Source of the DNA: Coptodactyla brooksi | Taxonomy: Eukaryota > Arthropoda > Insecta > Coleoptera > Scarabaeidae | DNA: 24,127 nt | Direction of reading: 5' to 3' | Assembly (NCBI GenBank): GCA_033557675.1 | Contig: JAWQRM010000325.1 | Coordinates: 1 to 24,127, forward strand | Shown: in pieces, positions 11,101 through 23,100 of the stretch | How the letters are laid out: every line of letters starts with the position of its first letter | How positions within the stretch are numbered: the stretch's first letter is position 1 | Notes under the pieces: generated by a model | The model's database searches: none | Seen by the model: only the letters and a program-made list of their open reading frames with translations | What the model was told of the DNA's origin: nothing | Position numbers and translations under genes: made by a program

Positions 11101-14100
11101 AACACTACTGACTACATCATCATTGTGCAAATTCGTAATTATTTTTTTTACTTGGTTTGTCAATAATTTTCTATTATTGACAAACCTATTACAATTAAAT
11201 TGCAACTGTTTGTATTGGTAGAAATATTTAATTATTTATTAATTTATTAGGATACTTAGTAGTGTAATGTATCCACATATGTGTAATAGACTTTACGTCA
11301 CGGATATTTATTCAAATGGAGAAATTATTAGTATGCATTTGATAGCATATTAATAATTCTTCAAGAAACTTAGCACTTCAAGTCTCCTATTTAAGATTAT
11401 GGATGACCTGAACCTGCATGGGCTGTACTTGTCTTAATTTCGATGGCTTTAAACGAGAACCCCCTTTTTCTTACAAAATAGCTCAAATATGATGTTGATA
11501 TCCTTTAAGACTAGATCTAGAGAGCTCTAGTCTTTTAGAACAGAACTTTAATAATGTTGTATACAGTTTCAGTCCCACTCGTTGATTCTCCAATTTTTCG
11601 CATTCGAAAACTGCCCTAATTGGACCTTTTTTATTAAGCATCCTGATTGAGAAAATAAGATACAGAACTCCAGTTGAATTACATTATTATATTATTGACT
11701 CACATTTAAAACCATTGAAAATGGGACATCCTACAATTGGAACTACGAATGTTGCGCTCAACATTCATTATCACCTATTATCAGTTATCATTTTGTCCTT
11801 ACCATTTTTGAATAATCGTGGATGATATGAATGTACTTTACAAGACATTTTTGAAATATGTCAATCACAAAGTATGAAAGGGACAAACACATCATTTTGT
11901 ATTTTTATCTAGCTTAAGTTCACCAACTGATCCTTCATTATTATTCTCATATTTCCCTAATTATTTAATGTCTTATTTTTACTTTTGATTTAGTTTATTT
12001 TCTGCTCTCAGCAATAGTACCTGAAATAGCAAACGCAGGCGGCATCGCACGATCAACTAACGCACCGGGATTTTGTTTTCAGGTACTATTGCCCCGGCCC
12101 GTGAAATCCCCAAAGAAGACACCTTCCAATTAATCCTGGCCAATATGAACCTTGTGGTGCCCGTTGTATCTGCCGTCTTTGTTATTATCGTTGCGATTGT
12201 CGTTATTTGCGTGTTACGCGGACGTGGATACTATCACAAAGGTAAATATGTGTTTTGTTTCGGTGTCGTTACAGGTACCATCGCGCCGATCAGAGAAACG
12301 CCCGACGTAAGGATTCTCTTCCAGTGGCTCCCGGCCTGGGTCGATCTTAACATTGCTGTACCGATCTCCGCCACTATTATTGTTGTTTTGGTCGGCATTG
12401 TTGTTATTTGCGTTGCCTTAACGAGACGCAATCAGGGCCCTACACAAACTAGGCTGCGTAGTGACTGTATGTTGCTCCATTTAACTGCTTTTTCCAATTC
12501 ACTGCATGAAAGATTGTGTTTTATGATTTTTTTTTTATTTTTGATGGTGTGAAATGAGTATCTCATACTTGAAAATATTTAAATAAACTTCTAGGTAAAG
12601 TTCAAAATATTAGGATACTTGACGAGGGTCTTAATTAAATCTGAATTAGATGGACTTAAAGATAACAATCATAGGGTCTAATAGTAGTTTTAATTAAAAT
12701 ATAGGCGAGCATTGGAAAGTATATTTTTATGTGAGCAGTTATTACCAAATACTAGTACACACTAAATTCTTTGTTACTATTATCGTCCCAACAGTACTTA
12801 TGCCCGATTTTCTCCCACATTAACCACTAAAAAACATGAAATTATTAATCGAACGTAATCTTCAAAATAATTTACTAATAGTAAGGAAGTTGGTGACTGT
12901 GCTCTTCTATTAAACCCATTATACCTCCGATTGCCAAATATGATAATGTCACATAAACTATTATTATAATGTCAGTAACAATAACTAACCAATACTTAAT
13001 TTTTAATTATGTATGAATATTTTGTATATCATCAGATATCCAATTTTGTGGTATATTATCGTATCAATACACACCAAAAGTAACTTAACATTTATTAGTA
13101 CTCAACTTGAAACATATCAAGTTTCAAGTTAGCCAATTCTTGTGCACAAATCTTTCTATACTCTTAGACATCTTTTCCATTTTATTACATTTTATATCCT
13201 CCAGGTAGTTCCAGATAGTACTTGTTATTGACCGTAAGTGTTTTACTACCATCATAATTTCATACAACACTACCAAAAAAATTGAAAATAGCTCCAATTG
13301 CTCCCATTATAATGAAGTGTGTGTGAAAATTTGAATCAAGGAACGCTTTTCATTATACCTAAGACAGGATCTGAGACAGTTGACAACTGATAATGAATTA
13401 AAGATTTAAAATTGTTATAAAAATGTATCGAATTCTATAAAGTGCTTTTAAACTTGGACAATTCAATTGCATGTAGAGTAAAATAAACAGGATATTTCCA
13501 CGTATGAGTTTTATTTTGCACCAAAAGAGAGTAACCACGAATAACAAAATGACACCACGAAATATTATATTATTAAAATTCCTTAGATGATGTCGTTTAC
13601 AACCAATCTGTCAATGCGACCTCAACACTTGACAAACGCCGTCCAGACCTTCGTGACGAACTTGGCTACATTGCTCCGCCCAACAGGAAGCTACCTCCAG
13701 TACCAGGATCCAACTATAACACCTGCGACCGTATTAAGCGAGGTACCATAAGTAAGAATCATTTTCATCCTCATTGCTGTACCAAAAGCATGCTTGAACA
13801 CTACGAGTTATTAATGTATTATTTATCCCTACTGCCTGCTCAGTTTTTTCTTGTACCTGTACACGTCTAAATATTAAAATGTCCGGCAAATGTTGGCGTT
13901 TTGCTGCAAGTTCCCAGCGATGTATGTGGCGTCACAAAACCTTGTTATCATTACTCGTATGTATATAGGCAACCATTATCGTTCTCACTCCACTTGGGAT
14001 CCGAGGCGACACCTCTATGAGGAACTGAACAGCAGACGTGGTTCCAATGACACAATCCATACCCACCGAGGTAAACAACACAGATGTATGGTATCCTCTT

Positions 14101-17100
14101 TTTATTACTTCCTATACTTTAACATTTTCATTTCTTTTCATCTTGCTTTTGATTATCCTGTTTCCTCTGTTGTGTACTAACATTGGTTTAGTTAGATTTC
14201 TTTTTGGTACTTTATGCTTTAATGATCTACTAATGTTGAATCCTCGTATTGTTGTATAGATTTATTCACAAGATAAACAGAAAGTGACAAAATAGTTTCA
14301 AGAAGTACTATGAAAAAATGCGAAATTATTAATAAATTGTCTTTGATATCATTATAGCTTGACTTGGAATATGAAAGGTTTTTACAAGGAAAACAAATAA
14401 AATCGTTTTTTCAACCTGCAGAATACACTAGGTGTCAAAAAAAAATGAGGGAGGATGTAGTTCTTTAGTTACCGATTGAATGATCACCAGACAAAAATAT
14501 CTTCCAAACCAAATATCCTAAATTTTTAATTTATGCATATCTTTCCTGCAAAGCAGGTTAAACACGGAGGACCAATTAATAAAGAGCATACACGTTTCAT
14601 CGCAAACATTTTCACATCAGAAATGAATTGGCTTTTAACATGTAGTTGTATGTTTGTTTACCATTGTCAGGATGTTCATTTAAAGTAGACAAACTATTAT
14701 CTAATGTGGAGCTGGAAATCGATATATCAATACTTTGCTCTCTTCCTTTAACTGATAATCGAATTTATAATAAGATTCAACAAAATCATTTTGAAATTGA
14801 TCAAAACTTTCTTGTTATTCCAAAAAGAATTGTTTTGTAAATCTAATAAATGTCACAACAAATAATGGTTAATTTTTATTTACTTAACCACTGGTAGTTA
14901 CCAATATTAAAAATAAACATTAAATATTTGACTCTTGATAATCTTAATAGACAAATGTTATGTTGATTAACAAGAAAGGCAATCCAGATGGTTATGTGAC
15001 AAATTGTATTCAACTTCCCCCAATGTTTCATTATTTGTTTTCCATCTCTAACAATCAATTTCTTTAGATCAACTTCCGCTGCCCCTATATAGTTTATTTG
15101 CAGTCTCCCTCTTCTACTCCCTTCAATTTTGCCTCTTTTAGGACTTATTTCAGGGCATCTTGACACATGCCCTGCCACTGCATTCTCTGAGATTTTATTA
15201 TAAATATTATAGATGGTTTTTCATATAAGGGCTGTAACTCCATATTCGGTCTTTCCAGTGTCCAAATAAAAATTCCTCTCTCTTCTATTCCAAATTTTCA
15301 TTGCTTCTTTTTCTTTTTGATTAATTTTGCATATACCACTTTCCTACATAACCATTGATTTATTGCTGTTTTATAGATACCAATCTTTATTTTTCTGGAG
15401 CGGTTTTGTGATCAATCACATGCCGCAGTGCTAAGAAACAGCTTGTATCTTTCGTGATTCTATCCTACTAGCTATAGTTGTTTATTCTTAGGCCTTGGTC
15501 TTTTAAAGTCACTTCTACCTTCTTGATCGCCTCTGTCAAGTTCCTTTTTGCTCTCGTCAAAAGCTGGATCTGTTTGTTACATATTGTTCATGTAAGTACT
15601 ATTCCTATTAAATGTATACTAACCTTTAGTTTCTATTAAACCTCTCTGTTATTGCCCATTTACCAACACCATATAATTTGTTGCCTTTAGTATCACTCTC
15701 ACTAACTTTATTAGTTTTCCTCTAAATTTTCTTATTGCTTTTTATATTTTTGACATTTTTACTGTTTTGTAGTCTTGATTAAAATCTAAATCTAAATAAA
15801 GATCATATACAGAATTGGAGAATTGCTCGGCAAATAGAAGAAGCATAGTAGCGTGACAAGGTAGGCGCGATATATGTGATAATTAAAATTGGAAAGAAAT
15901 GCACTGCTGGAGAACGTGATCATAAAAGTAGGGAAGATGTCTTAAAGACATTTCCCCTTCATCTGTAATCCTGTTAATATTGATTCGCACACTTATTGCC
16001 ATTTGCAGCTAATAGTTTGCGATATTTTGGAGTGTACTAGATTGAGCAAACCCTGTACAATAAATTAGAACACTTACCATTCATAGTTATAAAACAAAAT
16101 AGATTTAAAAAAGTGCCAATTCAAAATTGTCCAAACTCTATAGTCGTATTCGTTCCGAGTTTCATCAACACAGCACACCAAAATACTATAAGCTATCAAA
16201 TGTACATGGCTGTAAATGATAAATCAGCAGTTTGTGCATATATTTATGTTGGAATGGACCTTAACAAAGGCCGATTAAAGATAGGGAAATCTGCTGAAAG
16301 TCATCCTCTGTGTATACCACCATACCACGACATATTCTGTTTCTTCCATATTTTAGTTGTCACATATACATGCCTTACGTTGCTGCACTTGAACAATTCT
16401 TCTGTACACAGAGCAGGTCTTTCCAAACCTGTATAGTGGTAGTTTCCGATGTATGCTATTATCCATAGTCTGTTTTATTACAAAATCTGATTCGTTGTTG
16501 ACCTGTCCCCTCCTGAACCCATATTGATATTATCTTAGTTTCTTTCCCACTACCTCGTCAAGGCGTTCTTTACTGTTACTACCAGAATCTTGTATACTAT
16601 ACCCATATAAGACAGGTTTTGTGAATCGGGGAGACTAGATCTACTTGGTATAGCTTCCCCCATCCATAAATCTCCTATAATCATCCTAATCTTCTTCCAG
16701 TTTCTCTCTATCCATGTTTCATATGTTCTTCCACGACTTAATCATAACCATTATCCTGATGTCTTCCTTTCTCTGTTACAGTTCGAAGATTAGTCTAGAA
16801 TACATGCCACTTGTTGAATTCAATCCATATCATTAATTGATAACCAAAAAAATTAATTTTATCTCACAATTTACATCTCGACATTTTCCCACTAGATAAT
16901 TGACCAACTTCTTTACACAACAAATTCCAAGTTTCACACCATTATTAAAGACACCTGTCAAGTTTTCTGGTATACTTTTACTAAATGAGATTCTTGATAA
17001 AAACGATAATGGCCACTAAATTTGTTTAATTTTCTGTGGATGTTTACCAATCAAGTATGGATATAATTTTTATTAAACAAAGAAAATAATAATCTCTCAG

Positions 17101-20100
17101 CGGGGATTTGAACCCTCATCTTTTCGCTTTCATGATGAATGCTCTTGGAAGTTATAAGCTGTCCAAGAATCCCTCCCAACTCTTTGGAAACTGTTGTATT
17201 GACATTGTATAGATTTGAAGACCCGAACACCACTGCCTGCTCTTCAAATCTATACATCTGAGCATTTCCTTATAATAAAATCTGAATATTTCACTAAACT
17301 TGTTAAATTTCGTGTGGATATCTGTCAATTATTTTCATTCTTAAATAAAAATTACATAATAATAGTGATTTGTGTAGAGGATTTTTCTGTTTTATATGCG
17401 AAATTACACCTTCGAATTTGCCTGTATATAATTTAATTTTGTCACTGCAACGTGTGACATGGAAAATAAATTTCTACGATGTAATTCATTGCACATTGAA
17501 GCCTATAAATTGTTAAACCACCTCTGTTTTTTTGTTAGACACCTAGGATAAGTAAAATGCTTTAATAAGTAAATTCAGTTTAAGTGAAATAAAGTAGATA
17601 AATAGACAAGTTTAGCAAAAAAGTTATCATTTGACAAAAAGGAGCGATTATAAATATTGATCATAAGTTACAAAGAAAGGAAATTAATTACTCTATAATC
17701 TTCTCAAAAGCAACTGCGCCTTGTGTTTGAAGATATATGTTTCTGAAACTATTTCACCAAAAAAATTGAAAAGGATTTTTTGCAATTTCTAAAAAATTAC
17801 GACATTTATTATGAACGTTGACTGGTACATCCGAAACACATTCATAATTTTATACTTATCACCTGAACTTCAGTTAATATTCGCACTTTTGTTCAATGTT
17901 ATTTTCTCAAAAACGCATTTATCAGACATTAACGAAATTAAGTTCTGCAGAATCCTCATATATATCATTTTGTTTTTGAGAGCGAGTTATACTTCGTTAA
18001 ATTCTCATGCTGCGGAGAAACGGGAACCACTGTACAGTTCTGAAAGCGGCAAGGTCGGCTTTTTTCACATGATTCTTTGGAGAAAATCGCCAAAGGCATA
18101 TTAAACACTTTTTTAAATATTTTGAAGAGTTACTTGTTTCTCTTATTGAACAAGTACATTATGCAAATTCAAATTTTTACAATTACTGTGTAACGTTTAT
18201 TTAATATTAGTGTTAAATGAATAATTGATATTCAAGCATACATATTAAAATCCTAAATTTCTAATACAAAAATGTATTTATATATTTTTTACTATTTTCT
18301 GCTAAAATGCATCTAAAATTTGTACATACCGTTAGAAACTTCTTCTCTACTCAAAGACTTCATCATATGCCATTTTTGCTCTAGTTTCTGTATTGTCTCC
18401 ACTATTATTTTCTCATTCAAAAAAGATTCTTGCATTTATGATTGTTTGTTTCACCTCTTTTTTATAAGGGTGTAATTGATGTCTTATTAAATTAGCAGTG
18501 GCTGTGAACAAGTAAACTCCTTTTTGTTTAACAATTAAATACTTGATATACGTGACGATTTATGTAAAGATTTTTTGGGATTTTATAGGAAGGTTATCCC
18601 TACCAATTTTCTATTATAGAATGGAAATCAGCACTGTGTACTTATATTCAAAATTCAACTTGTTTACAGAAAAAAAAACAATAAACTTAATGTGAATTTA
18701 ATTTAGCAGCAGTGTAAAATTGAAAAAGAATTCTATTCTGCAGAACTAGTTCTACAGAATATTCAGTTTCTTGTAAAAATAATTTCGGTTTTTCTTGTAT
18801 GAAAGTAAACACGATTTTTATACAACAGATGATATACTTAATCAATTACATATTTACCGTTTTATTCTACAATCTTTTGCCATCTTCATGATTCCACACT
18901 AATAGAATACCTGATTTCACAGCATCATCATTGCTGAAAGTTTTATCATTAAAGAAGCTTTGCAAAAATCGAAATCAATGGTAATCTGATCAACCAAACT
19001 TGTCATGGTAAAATACGATTCCTTTACCATTTGTCAATTCTAGTCTTTAATCTCACTAGTTGTTTACAGTAGATACCTAAATTGATCGTTTAGTTCCTTG
19101 GCAGCAGTTCAAAATACACAATACCTTTGTAATATCACCAAATTGTAATTCAGCTTTCGATGTGGGTTGTGCTGGTTAATCACATTTGCTAGACGATCTT
19201 TTTTTTTATTGATATTATTGTAAAAAATATACTTCTCGTCACGAGTTATCAATCGCTGCAGAAATGGATCACTTTCATTACTGTTGAGGTGTAAATCGCA
19301 GATGTTGATGCGTTGTGTTAAATTAATCTTTTTCAATTCGTGTGAAACACAAATATTGAGTTTTTTAACAAATGCAAGTTTCTGCAAACGCCTGTTGATG
19401 GTTAAAAAATGAACACGGAGCATTGGATTATGGCTTTGATTTCATCATTATCAACTTAAGTTGGTCGACCGGAACGTCGGTCCCCTTTGAGTGATAAATC
19501 TCCAAAAGGAAATTTGGTAAACCAATTCTGACAAGTACAAGCTGTTCAAAACATCAACACTATTAATTTCACATATCTCTTTATTAGCATGAGCAGCTTT
19601 CTTGCATTTATGAAAATAAAAGAGCAAAATATGACGAAAATGCTAATTTTTGCACTCCATGTTCAGCTCAATGCCAAACTAACAATCAGATCTGTAAATA
19701 AAATTGCACGTAAGTTGCTTCATAAGCAAGAGAAAAGACTACTGGACAATGCCAAAAGAAATAAATCATTTCATTGACAGAAGTCATTCAAGAAATAGTG
19801 AGTGTGAGGTATCTTGCCTGTTTAACGAACATTTGTTTACTATTACTAGTCGACATGATTCAGCATTATGCTATTTTCAAGACTGATGTCATTTGTGTTG
19901 TGTCTGTTTTAAATAAATTTAAAAATAATAAAAAAATAAAAAATAAAAATAAAAGAAAAAGAAAAAAAAATAAAAAAATAAAAAAACCACATATAAGACA
20001 CAACAACACAAATGACATCAGTCTTGAAAATAGCGTAATGCTAAAACATGTCGACTAATAATAGTAAACAAATATTCGTCAAGCAGGCAAGATACAATTT

Positions 20101-23100
20101 CATCCGCTATGATTAAGATGAAGCAAGGAGAAAAACAGTTAAACATTCTCATTCAAGAAATTCACCAAAATCATCGATTTCAAAAAACTTAAATTACTAT
20201 TACAGGAATCTGGTGCATCAAGCCCAAAAAGGCATTTTGGAGACAACAACATTGAACAAAAGCGTGATTATCACAGGAATTTTGAAAAAGAAAAAGAGAT
20301 AAATGTATAGAAATAAATGTCAACTGTAACAAAATTATTTTAAATTTTTAAAATATTTAAGTGAAATATTTTCAGACATACTACTCTGATATATATAGTA
20401 CGATATGATATGTACGATATTTTAGAAAATTGTGAAAAATGCTCGGACAGGTCGATTTTTACTCTCAAATTTACCTCTTTTGAATTAAAATTTCAATATA
20501 CAGAGTAATCCATGTATTAGCAGTAACAGATATGTCATTTTTTTTAATGGAATACCCTTTGCATTTTTATATTTTTGGATTCTACTTGTTCATCTGATTT
20601 TAACAACCTACAACACTTAGGGTTTAGGTTATAAAGGTAATGGTTTCAAAGATATTTAATGAAAACACAAAAGTATAGAGAAAATGAACAGTTTTGAAAC
20701 AAAACATATTTTTCTACAGCGCTACTCGTTTGCTTTAGCGCATTAAATTTTCAAAATGTTCTCTATTGGCTTCTTGACAAAAACATAGTCTGTAATAAAA
20801 TGCCTGTCTAACTTTCTCTAAAACTTGAGGTGAAATATTGTCTATTTCGGTGTGTATTCTATCATTGAGATTCTCAATGTTATTTGGTTTTGTTGCATAC
20901 ACTTCACTCTTGAGGCTGGCCACTCAATGGTACCTCTGCGTCCAATCCATCTATTCCTAAAGATTTCGTTTAGAGTTTCTTACATCTAAATCACAGTGGG
21001 GCATTGCGCCGTCTTGTTGAAGCAAACATTTCCATTTGGTAGGATCGGATATATAGCATCTGAATATAAGTTTGCCAGAGCAGGAATAACTTCGTCTCTA
21101 AGTAAATTTAAATATTTTTCAGTTGTCAAATTTGCTTCAATAAAAATTGGTCCGCTATCCCCTGCCCAAACATGTACTTCTTCAGGATATTGGGTATGTA
21201 TTTCACGCATCCAATGAGGATTCTGTTCTGACCAATATCTACAGCCCTACTGATTTACTTCCCTATTCAAAGTGAACGTTAATTCGTCAGAAAAAAGAAT
21301 ATTCGCAAGAGCTACCTCATTTCTGTCCAGCTTCTGCATCATTTCTTCAGTCTAATGTCTAGGTCGTCTTCTGTTAATTCATGGGTTCCGATTTATTATT
21401 TTGGTTATATGTGATGTTTTTGTTTAATTGCAAAAAAATACTGTATAAAACCGAATGTAATAAACATTTTAGGTTTTTGTGAAGAAGCTAATGGAGCACA
21501 TTTTGAAAATTTAATACGCTAAAGGAAACAACGAATAGCGCTGTAGAAAAATATTTTTTATTTCAAAACTGTTCATTTTCCCTATACTTTTGTGTCTTCA
21601 TGAAATCTTTTTGAAACCTGTACCTTTATCACTTAAACCCTAAATGTTTAGGTTGTTGAAATCAGATAATCAAGTAGAATCCAAGAATACAAAAATATAT
21701 AGTGTTCCATTTAAAAAAAAGGACATATCTATTACTGCTAATAGATGACTCACTCTGTATATTGAAATTGTAATTCAAAAGACGTAAATTTGAAAATTAA
21801 AATCGACCTATCTATGCATTTTTCACAATTTTCGAAAATATCGCCAAAAATCATTTTATTCCATAAGTGGTATCCTCACTGTATATAGCTAACTGACTTT
21901 TTCTTTATTGTATTTTATAATTATCTCGTTATACACTGTATTTCTGTTGATTTACATTTATTTCATCCAAAATTTATGTTACATTATTTTTCCACAAACT
22001 ACAAAAATGAAGTTACTATATTACTATAACTATACTAGGATAGAAGCTGGAAAATGGTATGTCCAAAATTAAGTAATAACTCTTAGCTTTATATGAATTA
22101 GGCCCATTAACAAACTGAGAACTTTGAGTGGTTCTCCAACCTACCCGAACATTTCAGGTGTACTTATAAGTATTGCTTTCTATGTCGTTCTCCCGTTTTG
22201 AACTGTATTGACTTTGCATGCCGATGAAACCTGCACGAATCTGCCGATTTCATGTACATCTCATTCCGATTTGATTTTCGCAAATCGGAAATTACGAGAA
22301 TACGACGGACTTTTTAGGCATGGACGACGAGATCTGCCCGTATGCCACCTTCCATCTGCTCGGCTTCCGCGAAGAAATGGACCCTACCAAGGCCATGCAA
22401 TTCCAAACGTTTCCGCACCCACATACCGGAACCATGGGACCATCTGGAATGAACACTCCACACCAAATGCATTCAAGAGCTGGATCTCAATCGATGCCAA
22501 GGCAAAATAGGAGATACGACAGAGTTGGATCACAAGGTAAAATAATTTAGCTGAATTCCCCTTCTTAAAAGCAAATGTGAAAGAAATTATCGACCGAAGT
22601 CCTGTGTCTCTTCTTACATGAGTGTTTGTCAAACATTTTAGTCCCATTATCATCAAAACACATACAAAATAAACTTCAGCCCTATGCAAAAACTTAATAT
22701 TTTGGTCTGACAGATGAAATGTTGGGCCGACCGCCTGCCCGACTGTCATGACTGCCTTAGAAATCCAGTAACACCCTTAAACATTTCAGTTGGACACGGA
22801 TACTTTTTGGATTAAGTTGGACCTTTAATAGTTTCTTTTCAAAATTTATTAGGAAACGGCAGCATCTACTCTCCAGGCCCGGAATACGATGACCCAGCTA
22901 ACTGTGCTCCAGAAGACGAGCAATATGGCTCCCAATACGGCGGATACAACAATCCCTACGACCAGTACGGCAGCCGCGGTTCTATTGGACGTCGTTCTTT
23001 AGGTTCGCTCAGAGTCCAACCGACCAGCAACAGTCCCGAACCCCCACCACCTCCACCACGCAACCACGATCCATCTTTCAACGACTCGAAAGACAGCAAT

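Larger units (their letters stand above)
20393..21888. mobile_element. Two inverted copies of a Tc1/mariner-superfamily element, tails outward
   Basis: Arms 20415-20777 and 21478-21843 are reverse complements of each other over about 360 bp with scattered mismatches. The outermost ends (about 20393 and 21888) are diverged. Both arms contain the end of the same transposase reading frame with its stop, one on each strand, followed by about 340 bp of non-coding end. This is therefore not an ordinary terminal inverted repeat but two copies facing each other, or a fold-back derivative. Confidence 0.8.
14071..22317 (+). other. 8.2 kb Dscam1 intron filled with decayed transposons
   Basis: No Dscam1 exon is recognisable in this intron. 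From left to right it holds unassigned AT-rich sequence to about 14990, a LINE remnant (14990-16720), a SINE-like region (17000-17440), unassigned sequence with a meaningless open frame at 17811-18104, a mariner remnant (18757-19700), an inverted repeat (19809-20095), and an inverted pair of transposase remnants (20393-21888). The last 400 nt before the acceptor hold a small hairpin at 22264-22290. Confidence 0.85.

Noticed and set aside
14646..14840. 64-codon open frame in the long intron
   Set aside because: Not recognised, too short, no splice-site pattern linking it to Dscam1.
16113..16436. 107-codon open frame in the insert within the LINE remnant
   Set aside because: No recognised domain; probably a chance frame.
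17100..17175. Possible tRNA gene on the minus strand
   Set aside because: A- and B-box-like parts are present, but the acceptor and anticodon stems do not pair properly, so it is better read as a SINE head or tRNA relic.
17811..18104. 97-codon open frame in the long intron
   Set aside because: No recognisable family; hydrophobic AT-rich composition with no supporting context. It could be a fragment of an unknown repeat.
19774..20058. 94-codon Lys/Asn-rich open frame
   Set aside because: It spans the A-rich core of an inverted repeat; the composition explains the open frame.
22384..22749. 121-codon open frame on the minus strand
   Set aside because: It overlaps a conserved Dscam1 tail exon and the following intron and has no recognisable family.
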